Assembly: GCA_050115015.1 (NCBI GenBank)
Contig: JASFRI010000147.1
Span: forward strand, 1 to 9,694
Source: JASFRI01 sp050115015
Lineage (GTDB): Bacteria; Acidobacteriota; Polarisedimenticolia; CBDVAL01
Reading direction: 5' to 3'
Length of the DNA stretch: 9,694 nucleotides
This document shows, piece after piece, positions 1 through 5,694 of the stretch. The notes beneath the pieces are model-generated. The model was not told the origin of the DNA. It ran no database searches and worked only from the letters and a program-made list of their open reading frames with translations. The stretch's first letter is position 1, and the number at the start of each line of letters is the position of its first letter. A program made the translations under genes and the position numbers.

Positions 1-161
1 CCGGCGGCGGCGACCACTACGAGGTCGAGGTGATCTCCACCGCATTCGAGGGGATGGTCCGGCTGCAGCGCCATCGTCTCGTCTACGCGCCGTTGAAGGA
101 TGTCCTGGGCGGGGAGCTCCACGCCCTGTCGTTGCAAACGCGGACGCCGGAGGAGGGGTGA
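1..161 (+). CDS. BolA family protein, C-terminal part (5' end outside window)
   Basis: Reading from base 3, 52 residues are visible before the TGA at 159-161; the N-terminal part lies upstream of the window. The visible part holds the most conserved stretch of the BolA fold: H-Y-E-V-E-V-I-S, then A-F-E-G, then the RHRLVY helix start and L-x-x-V-L-G-G-E-L-H-A-L, ending shortly after. Family knowledge: BolA proteins bind a [2Fe-2S] cluster jointly with monothiol CGFS glutaredoxins and take part in iron regulation or Fe-S trafficking in the cytoplasm. The next gene, 23 nt downstream on the same strand, is such a glutaredoxin, which supports both assignments. The IbaG/YrbA-like and BolA-proper subgroups cannot be told apart from this fragment, so no symbol is given. 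Confidence 0.9.
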   Translation, partial: GGGDHYEVEVISTAFEGMVRLQRHRLVYAPLKDVLGGELHALSLQTRTPEEG

Positions 162-171
162 TCCCCCCGGC

Positions 172-176
172 GGAGG
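172..176 (+). promoter_or_regulatory. Ribosome binding site deciding the glutaredoxin start
   Basis: GGAGG at 172-176 lies 8 nt before the ATG at 185, with a second GGAGG at 176-180. An in-frame GTG at 158, which overlaps the BolA stop codon, has no comparable site before it and would add nine residues absent from the family. Confidence 0.7.
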
Positions 177-184
177 GAGGCAGG

Positions 185-508
185 ATGAGTCGAGACGTGA
201 TGGCCGAGATCAAGCAGGAGGTCGAGGAGAACCCGATCGTCCTCTACATGAAGGGCACCAAGCAGTTCCCGCAGTGCGGATTCTCCGCCGCGGTGGTGCA
301 GGTCCTGAACTCGTACGGCGTGGCCTACAAGGACGTGAACATCCTCGCCGACGAGGAGAAGTGGATGGCGCTGAAGACCTTCTCGGACTGGCCGACGATG
401 CCGCAGATCTACATCGACGGGCAGTTCATCGGTGGCTGCGACATCGTGCGGGAGATGCACGCGAGCGGTGAGCTCAAGCCGCTGGTGGAGAAGACGACGG
501 CGACATGA
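185..508 (+). CDS. grxD: Monothiol glutaredoxin, CGFS type (Grx4/GrxD family)
   Basis: A 107-residue protein, the normal length for single-domain monothiol glutaredoxins. The active-site motif C-G-F-S is at residues 31-34. The glutathione-contacting elements are also present: K23 in YMKGT, W69-P70-T71-M72-P73 (the TMP cis-proline loop) and G83-G84-C85-D86. Family knowledge: these cytoplasmic proteins carry a glutathione-ligated [2Fe-2S] cluster as homodimers or as heterodimers with BolA, and deliver Fe-S clusters rather than acting as general disulfide reductases. The BolA gene ends 23 nt upstream, so the two are probably co-transcribed. The tRNA-Ser gene begins only 4 nt after the stop, so the tRNA may be processed from the same transcript. 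The symbol follows the E. coli ortholog and is by homology only. Confidence 0.95.
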   Translation: MSRDVMAEIKQEVEENPIVLYMKGTKQFPQCGFSAAVVQVLNSYGVAYKDVNILADEEKWMALKTFSDWPTMPQIYIDGQFIGGCDIVREMHASGELKPLVEKTTAT

Positions 509-512
509 CGTC

Positions 513-600
513 GGAGGGATGGCCGAGCGGCTGAAGGCGGCGGTCTTGAAAACCGCTAGGGGGCGACCCCTCGTGGGTTCGAATCCCACTCCCTCCGCCA
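513..600 (+). tRNA. tRNA-Ser (anticodon UGA)
   Basis: A complete class II tRNA of 88 nt including an encoded CCA (598-600). The acceptor arms are GGAGGGA (513-519) and TCCCTCC (590-596), with discriminator G597. The anticodon stem GCGGT/ACCGC encloses the loop CTTGAAA, giving anticodon TGA at 547-549. The long variable arm typical of serine tRNAs follows, then the T arm GTGGG-TTCGAAT-CCCAC. It should read UCA and, by wobble, other UCN codons. It starts 4 nt after the glutaredoxin stop, with no room for its own promoter between them. Confidence 0.97.
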
Positions 601-620
601 GCCGTCCGGGCGTTTTTTTT
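596..620 (+). terminator. Probable Rho-independent terminator after tRNA-Ser(UGA)
   Basis: A run of eight T residues at 613-620 follows a short GC-rich hairpin: CGCC (596-599, overlapping the tRNA CCA end) can pair with GGCG (609-612), or GCC (601-603) with GGC (609-611). The stem is weak, but the T run is the longest in the window and is correctly placed to end the bolA-grx-tRNA transcript. A second inverted repeat, ACCCCGC-GG-GCGGGGT, lies just behind it at 624-639. Confidence 0.55.
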
Positions 621-753
621 CGGACCCCGCGGGCGGGGTATGGGCGAACAGCAACCAACGGCAACTGATGGGCCCGGACCGGGTTGCGGCGGATCCGCGC
701 CCACCTTGCCTCCTCCATATGCCTGAACAGCAAGGACTTCCCCGCCAGAGCGC

Positions 754-783
754 TTGACCTCACGTATTTTTTCCGGGTACGCT
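754..783 (+). promoter_or_regulatory. Candidate sigma-70-type promoter for the secreted-protein gene at 823
   Basis: TTGACC at 754-759 and TACGCT at 778-783 are separated by 18 nt. Transcription would start near 790, leaving a leader of about 33 nt that contains the purine-rich ribosome site AAGGGGGAAG before the ATG at 823. The rest of the 222-nt gap after the tRNA (621-753) shows no gene that I can support. Confidence 0.5.
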
Positions 784-822
784 TCCCCCATCTAGCGGAG
801 GATCACGGAAAGGGGGAAGAAC

Positions 823-1242
823 ATGGCAGTTTCGAGGCTTCGCGCTCTGCTGTGCGTACCGGTGCTCCTTGGGCTGCTGCTCGCTCCCGGCCTGGTGATG
901 GCCCAGGCGACGGGAGTTCCCGACGCCCCGCCACAGGAACGGATCCTCGCCCGCCACGAGGGCTTCGAGCTTCCCGGCGGCTTCCGCACCGCGGACGGCC
1001 GGCTCCTGCCGGAGGGGACCTACGATCTCCTCGTGATCGAGTCCGGGGATCGCTACTACATCCAGCTCACGAACACCGAGACGCGGAAGGGGATCCGCGT
1101 GGGCGCCGAGGCCAGCGGCGAGCTCCTCGAGGAGGTGAGCCCGGAGGCATCGGTCGACATCGAGTCCGAGAAGGGGCAGGAGACCTTCCGCTTCAATCTC
1201 GGCGAGCTGACGGTCGCCACGACGCTACGCAAGGCCGGCTGA
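823..1242 (+). CDS. Small secreted protein of unknown function
   Basis: A 139-residue protein with a clear Sec signal peptide: R5 and R7, a hydrophobic core at about 8-25, and a likely cut after V25-M26-A27. The mature part is about 112 residues and has no cysteine. Its centre, around L-P-E-G-T-Y-D-L-L-V-I followed by Y-Y-I-Q-L-T-N, resembles the alternating strand pattern of small periplasmic beta-sandwich proteins whose conserved phrase is 'LPAGTY'; that link is by eye and weak. The C-terminal half is acidic (E-L-L-E-E, D-I-E-S-E-K). The ATG at 823 is preceded by a good purine-rich site and a promoter-like sequence at 754-783. tRNA-Ser(GCU) follows 79 nt after the stop. I do not recognise a function. 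Confidence 0.85.
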   Translation: MAVSRLRALLCVPVLLGLLLAPGLVMAQATGVPDAPPQERILARHEGFELPGGFRTADGRLLPEGTYDLLVIESGDRYYIQLTNTETRKGIRVGAEASGELLEEVSPEASVDIESEKGQETFRFNLGELTVATTLRKAG

Positions 1243-1288
1243 GCGCGCTCCCGGCACCGCGGCACGGATCCGGGCGGGCGAATTGGTG

Positions 1289-1294
1289 TATCAT
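1289..1294 (+). promoter_or_regulatory. Possible -10 element ahead of tRNA-Ser(GCU)
   Basis: TATCAT lies 27 nt before the mature tRNA start, a suitable distance for a tRNA promoter. No convincing -35 hexamer sits 16-18 nt upstream (the region reads GGATCC), so the tRNA may instead depend on read-through from the gene at 823. Confidence 0.3.
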
Positions 1295-1321
1295 CCCGGC
1301 CCCGGGCAGATCCAATGCTGC

Positions 1322-1411
1322 GGAGAGGTGCTGGAGTGGCCGAACAGGGCTGCCTGCTAAGCAGTTAACCGGGAAACTGGTTCGGGGGTTCGAATCCCCC
1401 CCTCTCCGCCA
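1322..1411 (+). tRNA. tRNA-Ser (anticodon GCU)
   Basis: A complete 90-nt class II tRNA with encoded CCA (1409-1411). The acceptor arms are GGAGAGG (1322-1328) and CCTCTCC (1401-1407), with discriminator G1408. The anticodon stem GCTGC/GCAGT closes the loop CTGCTAA, giving anticodon GCT at 1356-1358, which reads AGC and AGU. A long variable arm and the T arm GGGGG-TTCGAAT-CCCCC are present. Confidence 0.97.
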
Positions 1412-1423
1412 ATCCTCCAACCC

Positions 1424-1444
1424 CGGCTCGCCGTCGTCGAGCCG
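1424..1444 (+). other. Perfect 7-bp hairpin between tRNA-Ser(GCU) and the lipoprotein gene
   Basis: CGGCTCG (1424-1430) and CGAGCCG (1438-1444) pair perfectly around a 7-nt loop. It starts 13 nt after the tRNA CCA and ends 15 nt before the lipoprotein ATG. No T run follows, so it is not a standard intrinsic terminator. It could help 3' processing of the tRNA or influence translation of the next gene; both ideas are inference. Confidence 0.45.
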
Positions 1445-1459
1445 TCCGGAACGTGCCTG

Positions 1460-1870
1460 ATGCCGGCCTCGACCCGGAATCTCCGTCTCGCCATCGTATT
1501 GCTGGTCCCGCTCGCGCTGCTCCTCGGCGCCTGCGGCACTCCGGCGGAGCGCACCGGCTCCACGGACGACGAGGCGACCATCCGCGCCGCTATCGAGGAT
1601 TACCTCCGCCAGGAGCGCCGGATCGACCCCGACGTCATGCGGATGGAGGTTGTCGACGTGCGCGTCGAGGGGACCGCGGCCACTGCCGTGGCGCGCTACT
1701 CCACGGCCGCCGCCCCCGACGGGATGGAGTTCGAGTACGTCCTCGAGCGGGCCGGGGACGGGTGGAAGGTCACGTCCTCCCGGCCGCGCGGCGGGCACGG
1801 CGGCCAGCCGGTGCCCGAGGGACATCCGCCGGCCGAGCCGCAGGAGGGCTCACCCTCCACCGCGTCCTGA
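1460..1870 (+). CDS. Small lipoprotein, possibly NTF2-like, function unknown
   Basis: A 136-residue protein with a lipoprotein signal: positively charged start (R6, R9), hydrophobic stretch 10-22, and lipobox L22-G23-A24-C25, so C25 should be lipidated. Residue +2 is glycine, which under the usual rule fits outer-membrane sorting. Residues about 36-108 form a helix (A-T-I-R-A-A-I-E-D-Y-L-R) followed by strands ending in E-Y-V-L-E-R-A-G-D-G-W-K-V-T-S-S; this pattern recalls small NTF2-like or DUF4878-like lipoproteins, a tentative link. The last 28 residues are rich in Gly, Pro and Glu and probably disordered. The ATG at 1460 has only a weak ribosome site, and the gene follows tRNA-Ser(GCU) by 48 nt, so it may share its transcript. 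Confidence 0.82.
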   Translation: MPASTRNLRLAIVLLVPLALLLGACGTPAERTGSTDDEATIRAAIEDYLRQERRIDPDVMRMEVVDVRVEGTAATAVARYSTAAAPDGMEFEYVLERAGDGWKVTSSRPRGGHGGQPVPEGHPPAEPQEGSPSTAS

Positions 1871-1877
1871 CTCTCGG

Positions 1878-1907
1878 TTGCTAGCCGGCGGATCCATGTT
1901 GTATAGT
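1878..1907 (+). promoter_or_regulatory. Promoter of tRNA-Gln
   Basis: TTGCTA at 1878-1883 and TATAGT at 1902-1907 with an 18-nt spacer lie directly before the tRNA. The start point would be near 1914, only about 6 nt before the mature 5' end at 1920. It is one of the best sigma-70-like matches in the window. Confidence 0.65.
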
Positions 1908-1919
1908 CCCCGGTCCTGC

Positions 1920-1993
1920 TGGGGAGTCGTCCAATGGTAGGACATGCGGCTCTGGACCGTAGAATCGGGGTTCGAATCCCTGCTCCCCAGCCA
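1920..1993 (+). tRNA. tRNA-Gln (anticodon CUG)
   Basis: A complete 74-nt tRNA with encoded CCA (1991-1993). The acceptor arms are TGGGGAG (1920-1926) and CTCCCCA (1983-1989), with discriminator G1990. The anticodon stem TGCGG/CCGTA closes the loop CTCTGGA, giving anticodon CTG at 1952-1954, which reads CAG. The T arm is CGGGG-TTCGAAT-CCCTG with one G-U pair. The T1-A72 first acceptor pair, unusual for most tRNAs, is typical of bacterial tRNA-Gln. Confidence 0.96.
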
Positions 1994-2002
1994 ACCGAGC
2001 AT

Positions 2003-2025
2003 CCGGCGGAACGCTCTCGCGCCGG
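2003..2025 (+). other. Hairpin downstream of tRNA-Gln
   Basis: CCGGCG (2003-2008) pairs perfectly with CGCCGG (2020-2025) across an 11-nt loop, 10 nt after the tRNA end. No T run follows. It stands in the same relative place as the hairpin after tRNA-Ser(GCU) and lies in the leader of the gene starting at 2057. Confidence 0.35.
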
Positions 2026-2056
2026 GATTCCCGCGCAACCCTCCCGAGGAGGAGCC

Positions 2057-2554
2057 ATGAACCGTACGATCGCGCGCGCCCTGTTGCTCTCCTGCGTGCT
2101 CCTGTTGCTCGTGCCGGCCGACTCGATGGCGGAGGGCCTCTCCTACCGTGGCTGGGGCCCGCGGGTGGGGGTTTCGGTCGACCCGGATCAGGTGGTCGCC
2201 GGCTTCCATTTCGACCTCGGGGAGCTCGTGAAGCGGCTGCGCTTCCAGCCCAACGTGGACATCGGTTACGGAGACGATAGCCACGGCCATGGTGACGCGC
2301 TGCTGATCGGCGCCTACCTCGGCGCGTACTGGTTCTTCCAGAACGACGGCAACTGGGACTTCTATGCCGGGGGGGATCTGGGGGTCAGCTGGCAGAATGA
2401 CTGGAAGGAGTCCGGCTCCGACCTGGACGTCGCGTTCAACGCCGTCGGGGGGGTGGAGACGCGGCTGCGGAGCAACAACCGCTTCCTGATCGAGCTGAAG
2501 ATAGGGATCACGGCCGATCCCGACTTCAAGCTGATGGCCGGCTGGACGTTCTGA
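2057..2554 (+). CDS. Probable small outer-membrane beta-barrel protein
   Basis: A 165-residue protein. The ATG at 2057 follows a strong GAGGAGGAG site; extending further upstream in frame would run into the tRNA-Gln gene. The signal peptide has R3 and R7, a leucine-rich core and a likely cut after S23-M24-A25. The mature part of about 140 residues alternates polar and hydrophobic/aromatic residues in strand-length blocks (for example L-L-I-G-A-Y-L-G-A-Y-W-F-F, W-D-F-Y-A-G-G-D-L-G-V-S-W) and ends in K-L-M-A-G-W-T-F; a C-terminal Phe is the usual Bam-recognition signal of outer-membrane barrels. The size fits an 8-stranded OmpA/OmpW/OmpX-like barrel. The His/Asp-rich turn G-D-D-S-H-G-H-G-D is presumably a loop. 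It probably shares the tRNA-Gln promoter. The substrate or role is unknown. Confidence 0.82.
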   Translation: MNRTIARALLLSCVLLLLVPADSMAEGLSYRGWGPRVGVSVDPDQVVAGFHFDLGELVKRLRFQPNVDIGYGDDSHGHGDALLIGAYLGAYWFFQNDGNWDFYAGGDLGVSWQNDWKESGSDLDVAFNAVGGVETRLRSNNRFLIELKIGITADPDFKLMAGWTF

Positions 2555-2576
2555 TCGACCCGAAGGGGATACGGGC

Positions 2577-2987
2577 TCAGGCGCGCCCCAGGTTGTCCTG
2601 GGTGTATTTGCGAATGGCCCCCTCGTCGGCCTCGTCCAGGCCCACGAAGAAGGCGCCCACGCCACAGCGCCCGTCCTCTTTCCAGCGCTGATCCTCGACC
2701 CGGACCACCACCGCGGAGAGCCGCACCTCCGTGCCCGCCACCGTGCCGGAGCCCGGCAGCATCATCCTGCAGTGGAAGTAGTCGTAGTTGCTGAAGAGAT
2801 AGCGTGAGGTGAAATAGGCGCCGCCCAGGCTGACGTTCTCGGCGGTCACCTCGAAGGGCTCCGGCCAGAGGCTCGGCTGGTTCACGAGGGCGGCGGTTCC
2901 CAGCGGCACGCGGGGGTGCAGTCGCTGCTCCACGCCGCCGTGCGGCCCCCCTCTGGAGAGACCCGGCATCCGATCGCTGTCCACCAA
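2577..2987 (-). CDS. PilZ-domain protein (putative c-di-GMP receptor)
   Basis: A protein of about 136 residues filling a single PilZ domain. Both halves of the c-di-GMP binding signature are present: R22-L-H-P-R26 (RxxxR) and N51-V-S-L-G-G56 ([D/N]xSxxG), followed by strands with R-L-S-A-V-V-V-R-V and the late G-V-G-A-F-F. PilZ proteins bind c-di-GMP and pass the signal to motility, polysaccharide or type IV pilus machinery; the partner is not evident here. The start is a TTG at 2985-2987, placed 9 nt after the GGAGG core of the ribosome site; the next codon, GTG at 2984, is an alternative 12 nt away, and an ATG six codons in has no site. It diverges from the sensor kinase gene and converges with the beta-barrel gene. 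Confidence 0.88.
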   Translation of the reverse strand: MVDSDRMPGLSRGGPHGGVEQRLHPRVPLGTAALVNQPSLWPEPFEVTAENVSLGGAYFTSRYLFSNYDYFHCRMMLPGSGTVAGTEVRLSAVVVRVEDQRWKEDGRCGVGAFFVGLDEADEGAIRKYTQDNLGRA

Positions 2988-2993
2988 AGGACA

Positions 2994-3001
2994 CCCCCTC
3001 C
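2994..3001 (-). promoter_or_regulatory. Ribosome binding site of the PilZ gene
   Basis: On the minus strand these bases read GGAGGGGG. The site settles the start at the TTG/GTG pair (2987 or 2984) rather than the downstream ATG at 2969. Confidence 0.6.
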
Positions 3002-3022
3002 GGGAGCACCGTCCCCGACGGC

Positions 3023-3051
3023 ATGCTAGCCCGAGTCCCGGCGGAGGTCAA
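3023..3051 (-). promoter_or_regulatory. Promoter of the PilZ gene
   Basis: Read on the minus strand: TTGACC (bases 3051-3046), a 17-nt spacer and TAGCAT (3028-3023). The transcript would start near 3016 and give a leader of about 30 nt holding the ribosome site. Its -35 box is 5 bp from the -35 box of the divergent kinase promoter. Confidence 0.6.
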
Positions 3052-3062
3052 CCGGATTGACC
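3046..3062. promoter_or_regulatory. Inverted repeat GGTCAA-N5-TTGACC between divergent promoters
   Basis: GGTCAA (3046-3051), spacer CCGGA, TTGACC (3057-3062): perfect 6-bp arms, each arm being the -35 hexamer of one divergent promoter. It may be only two back-to-back -35 boxes, or also a binding site for a dimeric regulator acting on both genes. Confidence 0.5.
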
Positions 3063-3085
3063 CCGGCCCGTCGCTCCACCATATT
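3057..3085 (+). promoter_or_regulatory. Promoter of the hybrid histidine kinase gene
   Basis: TTGACC (3057-3062), a 17-nt spacer and CATATT (3080-3085). The start point would be near 3092, which places an in-frame GTG at 3088 outside the transcript and supports the ATG at 3142 as the true start. Confidence 0.55.
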
Positions 3086-3141
3086 CAGTGCCGGGGGCGG
3101 TTCGCGATCCGTTTTCCCTGTCCAGGAACGGAACACCCCCC

Positions 3142-5694
3142 ATGCCGACGGATCTCCCGAAGAAGCAGGCTCTGTTCCTCGTTCGCGGCTCGATGACCGT
3201 CGCCGCCGGGGCCATCGCCCTGACCGCGCCGGCGGGCCCACTTCTCCTCTACGCCGGAGCGCTGTTCGGAGCGCTCCTGGTCTCCATGGTCGGCCTGCTG
3301 CTGCTGCCGGAGGAGGTCCTCGCATCCCGCCGCCTGGACCTGGGCCTCGTGCTGACGGACACGCTCTTCCTGGTCGTGCTCCTGTATTACGCCTTTGGCC
3401 CCGATCCCCTGGTCTTCTTCACGTTCTTCCTCGTGGTGCTGCTGTCGGCGATCTCGGTCCAGCCCGGGCGGACCGTCGCGCTGGTCACGTTCGCCGCCGG
3501 CATCCATGCCCTGTTCGCCTGGACGGAAGGAGTCGCGGTCCTGTCCTCGCCGGGATTCCTGATGCGGCTGCCGTTCTTCTTCGCGGCGGCGATCTACTAC
3601 AGCTATTTCACGAGCCACACGGCATCCGCCCAGAGCCAGGCACGGAAAGACCGCGTCGAGCGGGACCACCTGAGGGCGATCCTGGACGTCATGGAGTCCA
3701 CGACCTCGTCCCTGGACATTCATCAGGTGCTCTACGAGGTGACGAGCCGCATGGCGAGGCAGGTCGGCTGCGCCCGCTGCTCGGTGATGATGATCGAGGC
3801 CGACCAGGCCACAGGCATGCCCCGGGCGTTCGTGCTGGCATCGAGCGATAACCCGATGGTCGACATGCTCCCCATCGACCTGGAGCGTTACCCGGAGGTG
3901 CGGCGGGCCATCGAGACCCGGGGCCCGGTCGTGCTGGACAACATCCTCGAGGACGACCTGATGGCGGAGGTCCGCGATCAGCTGCGCCACCTGGGCTTTC
4001 GCTCGCTGATGGTCATCCCCATGTTCCACGCCGACAGGCTGGTGGGGAGCATGATGCTGCGCGCCGCCGCCGAGCGGCATTTCTCGCCGGAGCAGGTCTA
4101 CCTGGCCAAGGTGGTGGCCAGCGCCTCCGCGAACGCGGTCAAGAACGCTCTCCTGTTCCGCGACACCCTCAGAGAGAGCCAGAAGCACCGCGAGACCAGC
4201 GAGAAGCTCCAGCGCATCCTGGACGGCTCGCCGGACCTCATCGTCACGGTGGACGCCGAAGGGGAGATCACCGAGTTCAGCCACGGAGGCACGGAAAGCC
4301 TCGGGTACGAACGGCGCGAGGTAGTGGGACGGCCGCTATCAACGCTCTTCGCGAGACATGACCAGTACCAGACCTTCTGGAATCATTGCCTCCACGGCAA
4401 CGGCTCCGGCGAGGAGCTGGTCACCCTCAAGGCACGCGACGAGAGCACGCGCGAGATGAGCCTGCGGTTCTCCTCCTTCCAGGGCTCCCCCAGGCAGCCG
4501 GTCGGCGTGGTCGCCGTGGGCCGGGACCGGACCGAGGAGAAACGGCATGAGCATCAGATCCAGCTCGCCTATCGCCTGTCCTCCATGGGGGACGTGATCG
4601 CCAACGTGGCACACGAGTTGAACAACCCGCTCTCGGGGGTGGTCGGTTATTCGCAGCTCTTGATGTCCCGGGCATCGACCCAGCCCCAGGACCTCCGGAT
4701 GCTGAAGCAGATCCACGACTCGGCGACGCGCTGCCACCGGACGGTGCAGAACCTGTTGTCCTTCGGCGCTCGCCATGGCTCGGAGAAGCGCTTCTTGGGA
4801 ATCAACGGCATCATCGAGAAGGTCGTCGACCTCAAGTCGTACCGCCTGCAGGCCGACGGCATCTCCGTCGATCTCGAGCTCCAGCCCGACCTGCCGCGCA
4901 CGATGGTCGACTTCCACCAGATGGAACAAGTGTTCCTGAACCTCCTCCAGAACGCCCATCTGGCCCTCATGGCGCGATCCGACGGCCGGAGGATCGTCGT
5001 CCGGAGCCGCACCGAGGACGGGACCATCCGGGTGGAGGTCATCGACAACGGGCCCGGGATCGAGCCGGACCTGGTGTCCAAGGTCTTCGATCCGTTCTTC
5101 ACGACCCGTCGTCCCGAGGAAGGGATCGGCCTGGGGCTGAGCATCGCGTACGGCATCATCCGGGATCACGGGGGCAACCTGCAGGTGTCCAGCTCGCCGG
5201 GTCTCGGCGCCACCTTCACCGTCGAGATGCCCGTCGTGGGGAACGCGGAAGAGGATGCGGACGCGGAGGAGGTTCCCCGCCAGGCCGAGAAGCTGCCGGC
5301 CCCCCGCCACAGGGAAGGGCCGCGGATCCTGGTGGTTGACGATGAGCCGGCGATCCTCGACCTGTTCATCGACATCCTGGAGCGGCTGCCGATCCGCGTC
5401 GACACCGCGGCGAACGGGGTCGAGGCGCTGCGCAAGGTCCAGGAGTGCGCGTACGATCTCGTCATCTCCGACATGATCATGCCGGAGATGGACGGCCCGA
5501 CCCTCTACCGGGAGATCTCGCGGCGCCGGCCCGAGATGCTCCGCCGGCTGGTCTTCACCACCGGCGACAGCGTGGGCGCATCCTCCAGCGAGTTCCTGGA
5601 ACGCGTCCGGCGGCCGGTGATCCCCAAGCCGATCGACATCCGCAAGGTCGTCGAGGTCGTCCGCAGCGCCACGGGGGTGAACGCTACGGCGTGA
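3142..5694 (+). CDS. Membrane-bound hybrid sensor histidine kinase (6TM-GAF-PAS-HisKA-HATPase-REC)
   Basis: An 850-residue inner-membrane kinase. About six transmembrane segments fill residues 11-157, followed by a short charged linker helix (162-185), a GAF domain (about 188-345), a PAS domain (about 352-465), and the dimerisation/phosphoacceptor region with H491 in A-H-E-L-N-N-P-L. The ATPase domain shows the N box (N600-L-L-Q-N604), G1 box D635-N-G-P-G, F box D650-P-F-F-T-T and G2 box G661-I-G-L-G-L. After an acidic linker (701-726) comes a receiver domain with D733/D734, phosphoacceptor D777, T806/T807 and K829. All catalytic residues are present. The H box resembles the NtrB/AtoS-type kinases. 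No separate response regulator or HPt gene is in the window, so the downstream partner is unknown. The ATG at 3142 is chosen over a GTG at 3088 because of the promoter. The divergent neighbour is a PilZ protein. Confidence 0.95.
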   Translation: MPTDLPKKQALFLVRGSMTVAAGAIALTAPAGPLLLYAGALFGALLVSMVGLLLLPEEVLASRRLDLGLVLTDTLFLVVLLYYAFGPDPLVFFTFFLVVLLSAISVQPGRTVALVTFAAGIHALFAWTEGVAVLSSPGFLMRLPFFFAAAIYYSYFTSHTASAQSQARKDRVERDHLRAILDVMESTTSSLDIHQVLYEVTSRMARQVGCARCSVMMIEADQATGMPRAFVLASSDNPMVDMLPIDLERYPEVRRAIETRGPVVLDNILEDDLMAEVRDQLRHLGFRSLMVIPMFHADRLVGSMMLRAAAERHFSPEQVYLAKVVASASANAVKNALLFRDTLRESQKHRETSEKLQRILDGSPDLIVTVDAEGEITEFSHGGTESLGYERREVVGRPLSTLFARHDQYQTFWNHCLHGNGSGEELVTLKARDESTREMSLRFSSFQGSPRQPVGVVAVGRDRTEEKRHEHQIQLAYRLSSMGDVIANVAHELNNPLSGVVGYSQLLMSRASTQPQDLRMLKQIHDSATRCHRTVQNLLSFGARHGSEKRFLGINGIIEKVVDLKSYRLQADGISVDLELQPDLPRTMVDFHQMEQVFLNLLQNAHLALMARSDGRRIVVRSRTEDGTIRVEVIDNGPGIEPDLVSKVFDPFFTTRRPEEGIGLGLSIAYGIIRDHGGNLQVSSSPGLGATFTVEMPVVGNAEEDADAEEVPRQAEKLPAPRHREGPRILVVDDEPAILDLFIDILERLPIRVDTAANGVEALRKVQECAYDLVISDMIMPEMDGPTLYREISRRRPEMLRRLVFTTGDSVGASSSEFLERVRRPVIPKPIDIRKVVEVVRSATGVNATA

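Noticed and set aside
158..184. GTG at 158 as start of the glutaredoxin, overlapping the BolA stop as GTGA
   Set aside because: It would add nine residues foreign to the family, and the strong GGAGG at 172-176 points to the ATG at 185.
689..698. Perfect palindrome GCGGATCCGC in the 621-822 gap
   Set aside because: A single 10-bp palindrome in GC-rich DNA, with no second copy and no link to the promoter at 754; likely chance.
513..2025. tRNA cluster as an integration site of a genomic island
   Set aside because: No integrase, no repeated tRNA 3' end and no shift in base composition are seen within the window.
1193..2058. Minus-strand open frames crossing the tRNA genes
   Set aside because: They run antisense through tRNA-Ser and tRNA-Gln and read tRNA sequence as protein (for example G-I-R-T-P); such phrases are a known artefact of tRNA genes.
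2555..2576. Possible bidirectional terminator between the beta-barrel and PilZ genes
   Set aside because: Only CCCG/CGGG can pair and there is no T run on either strand.
3085..4284. Minus-strand open frame of 399 codons opposite the kinase
   Set aside because: It is antisense to the GAF/PAS part of the kinase, rich in His, Gln, Arg and Asp as expected for a complement frame, with no domain or signal peptide.
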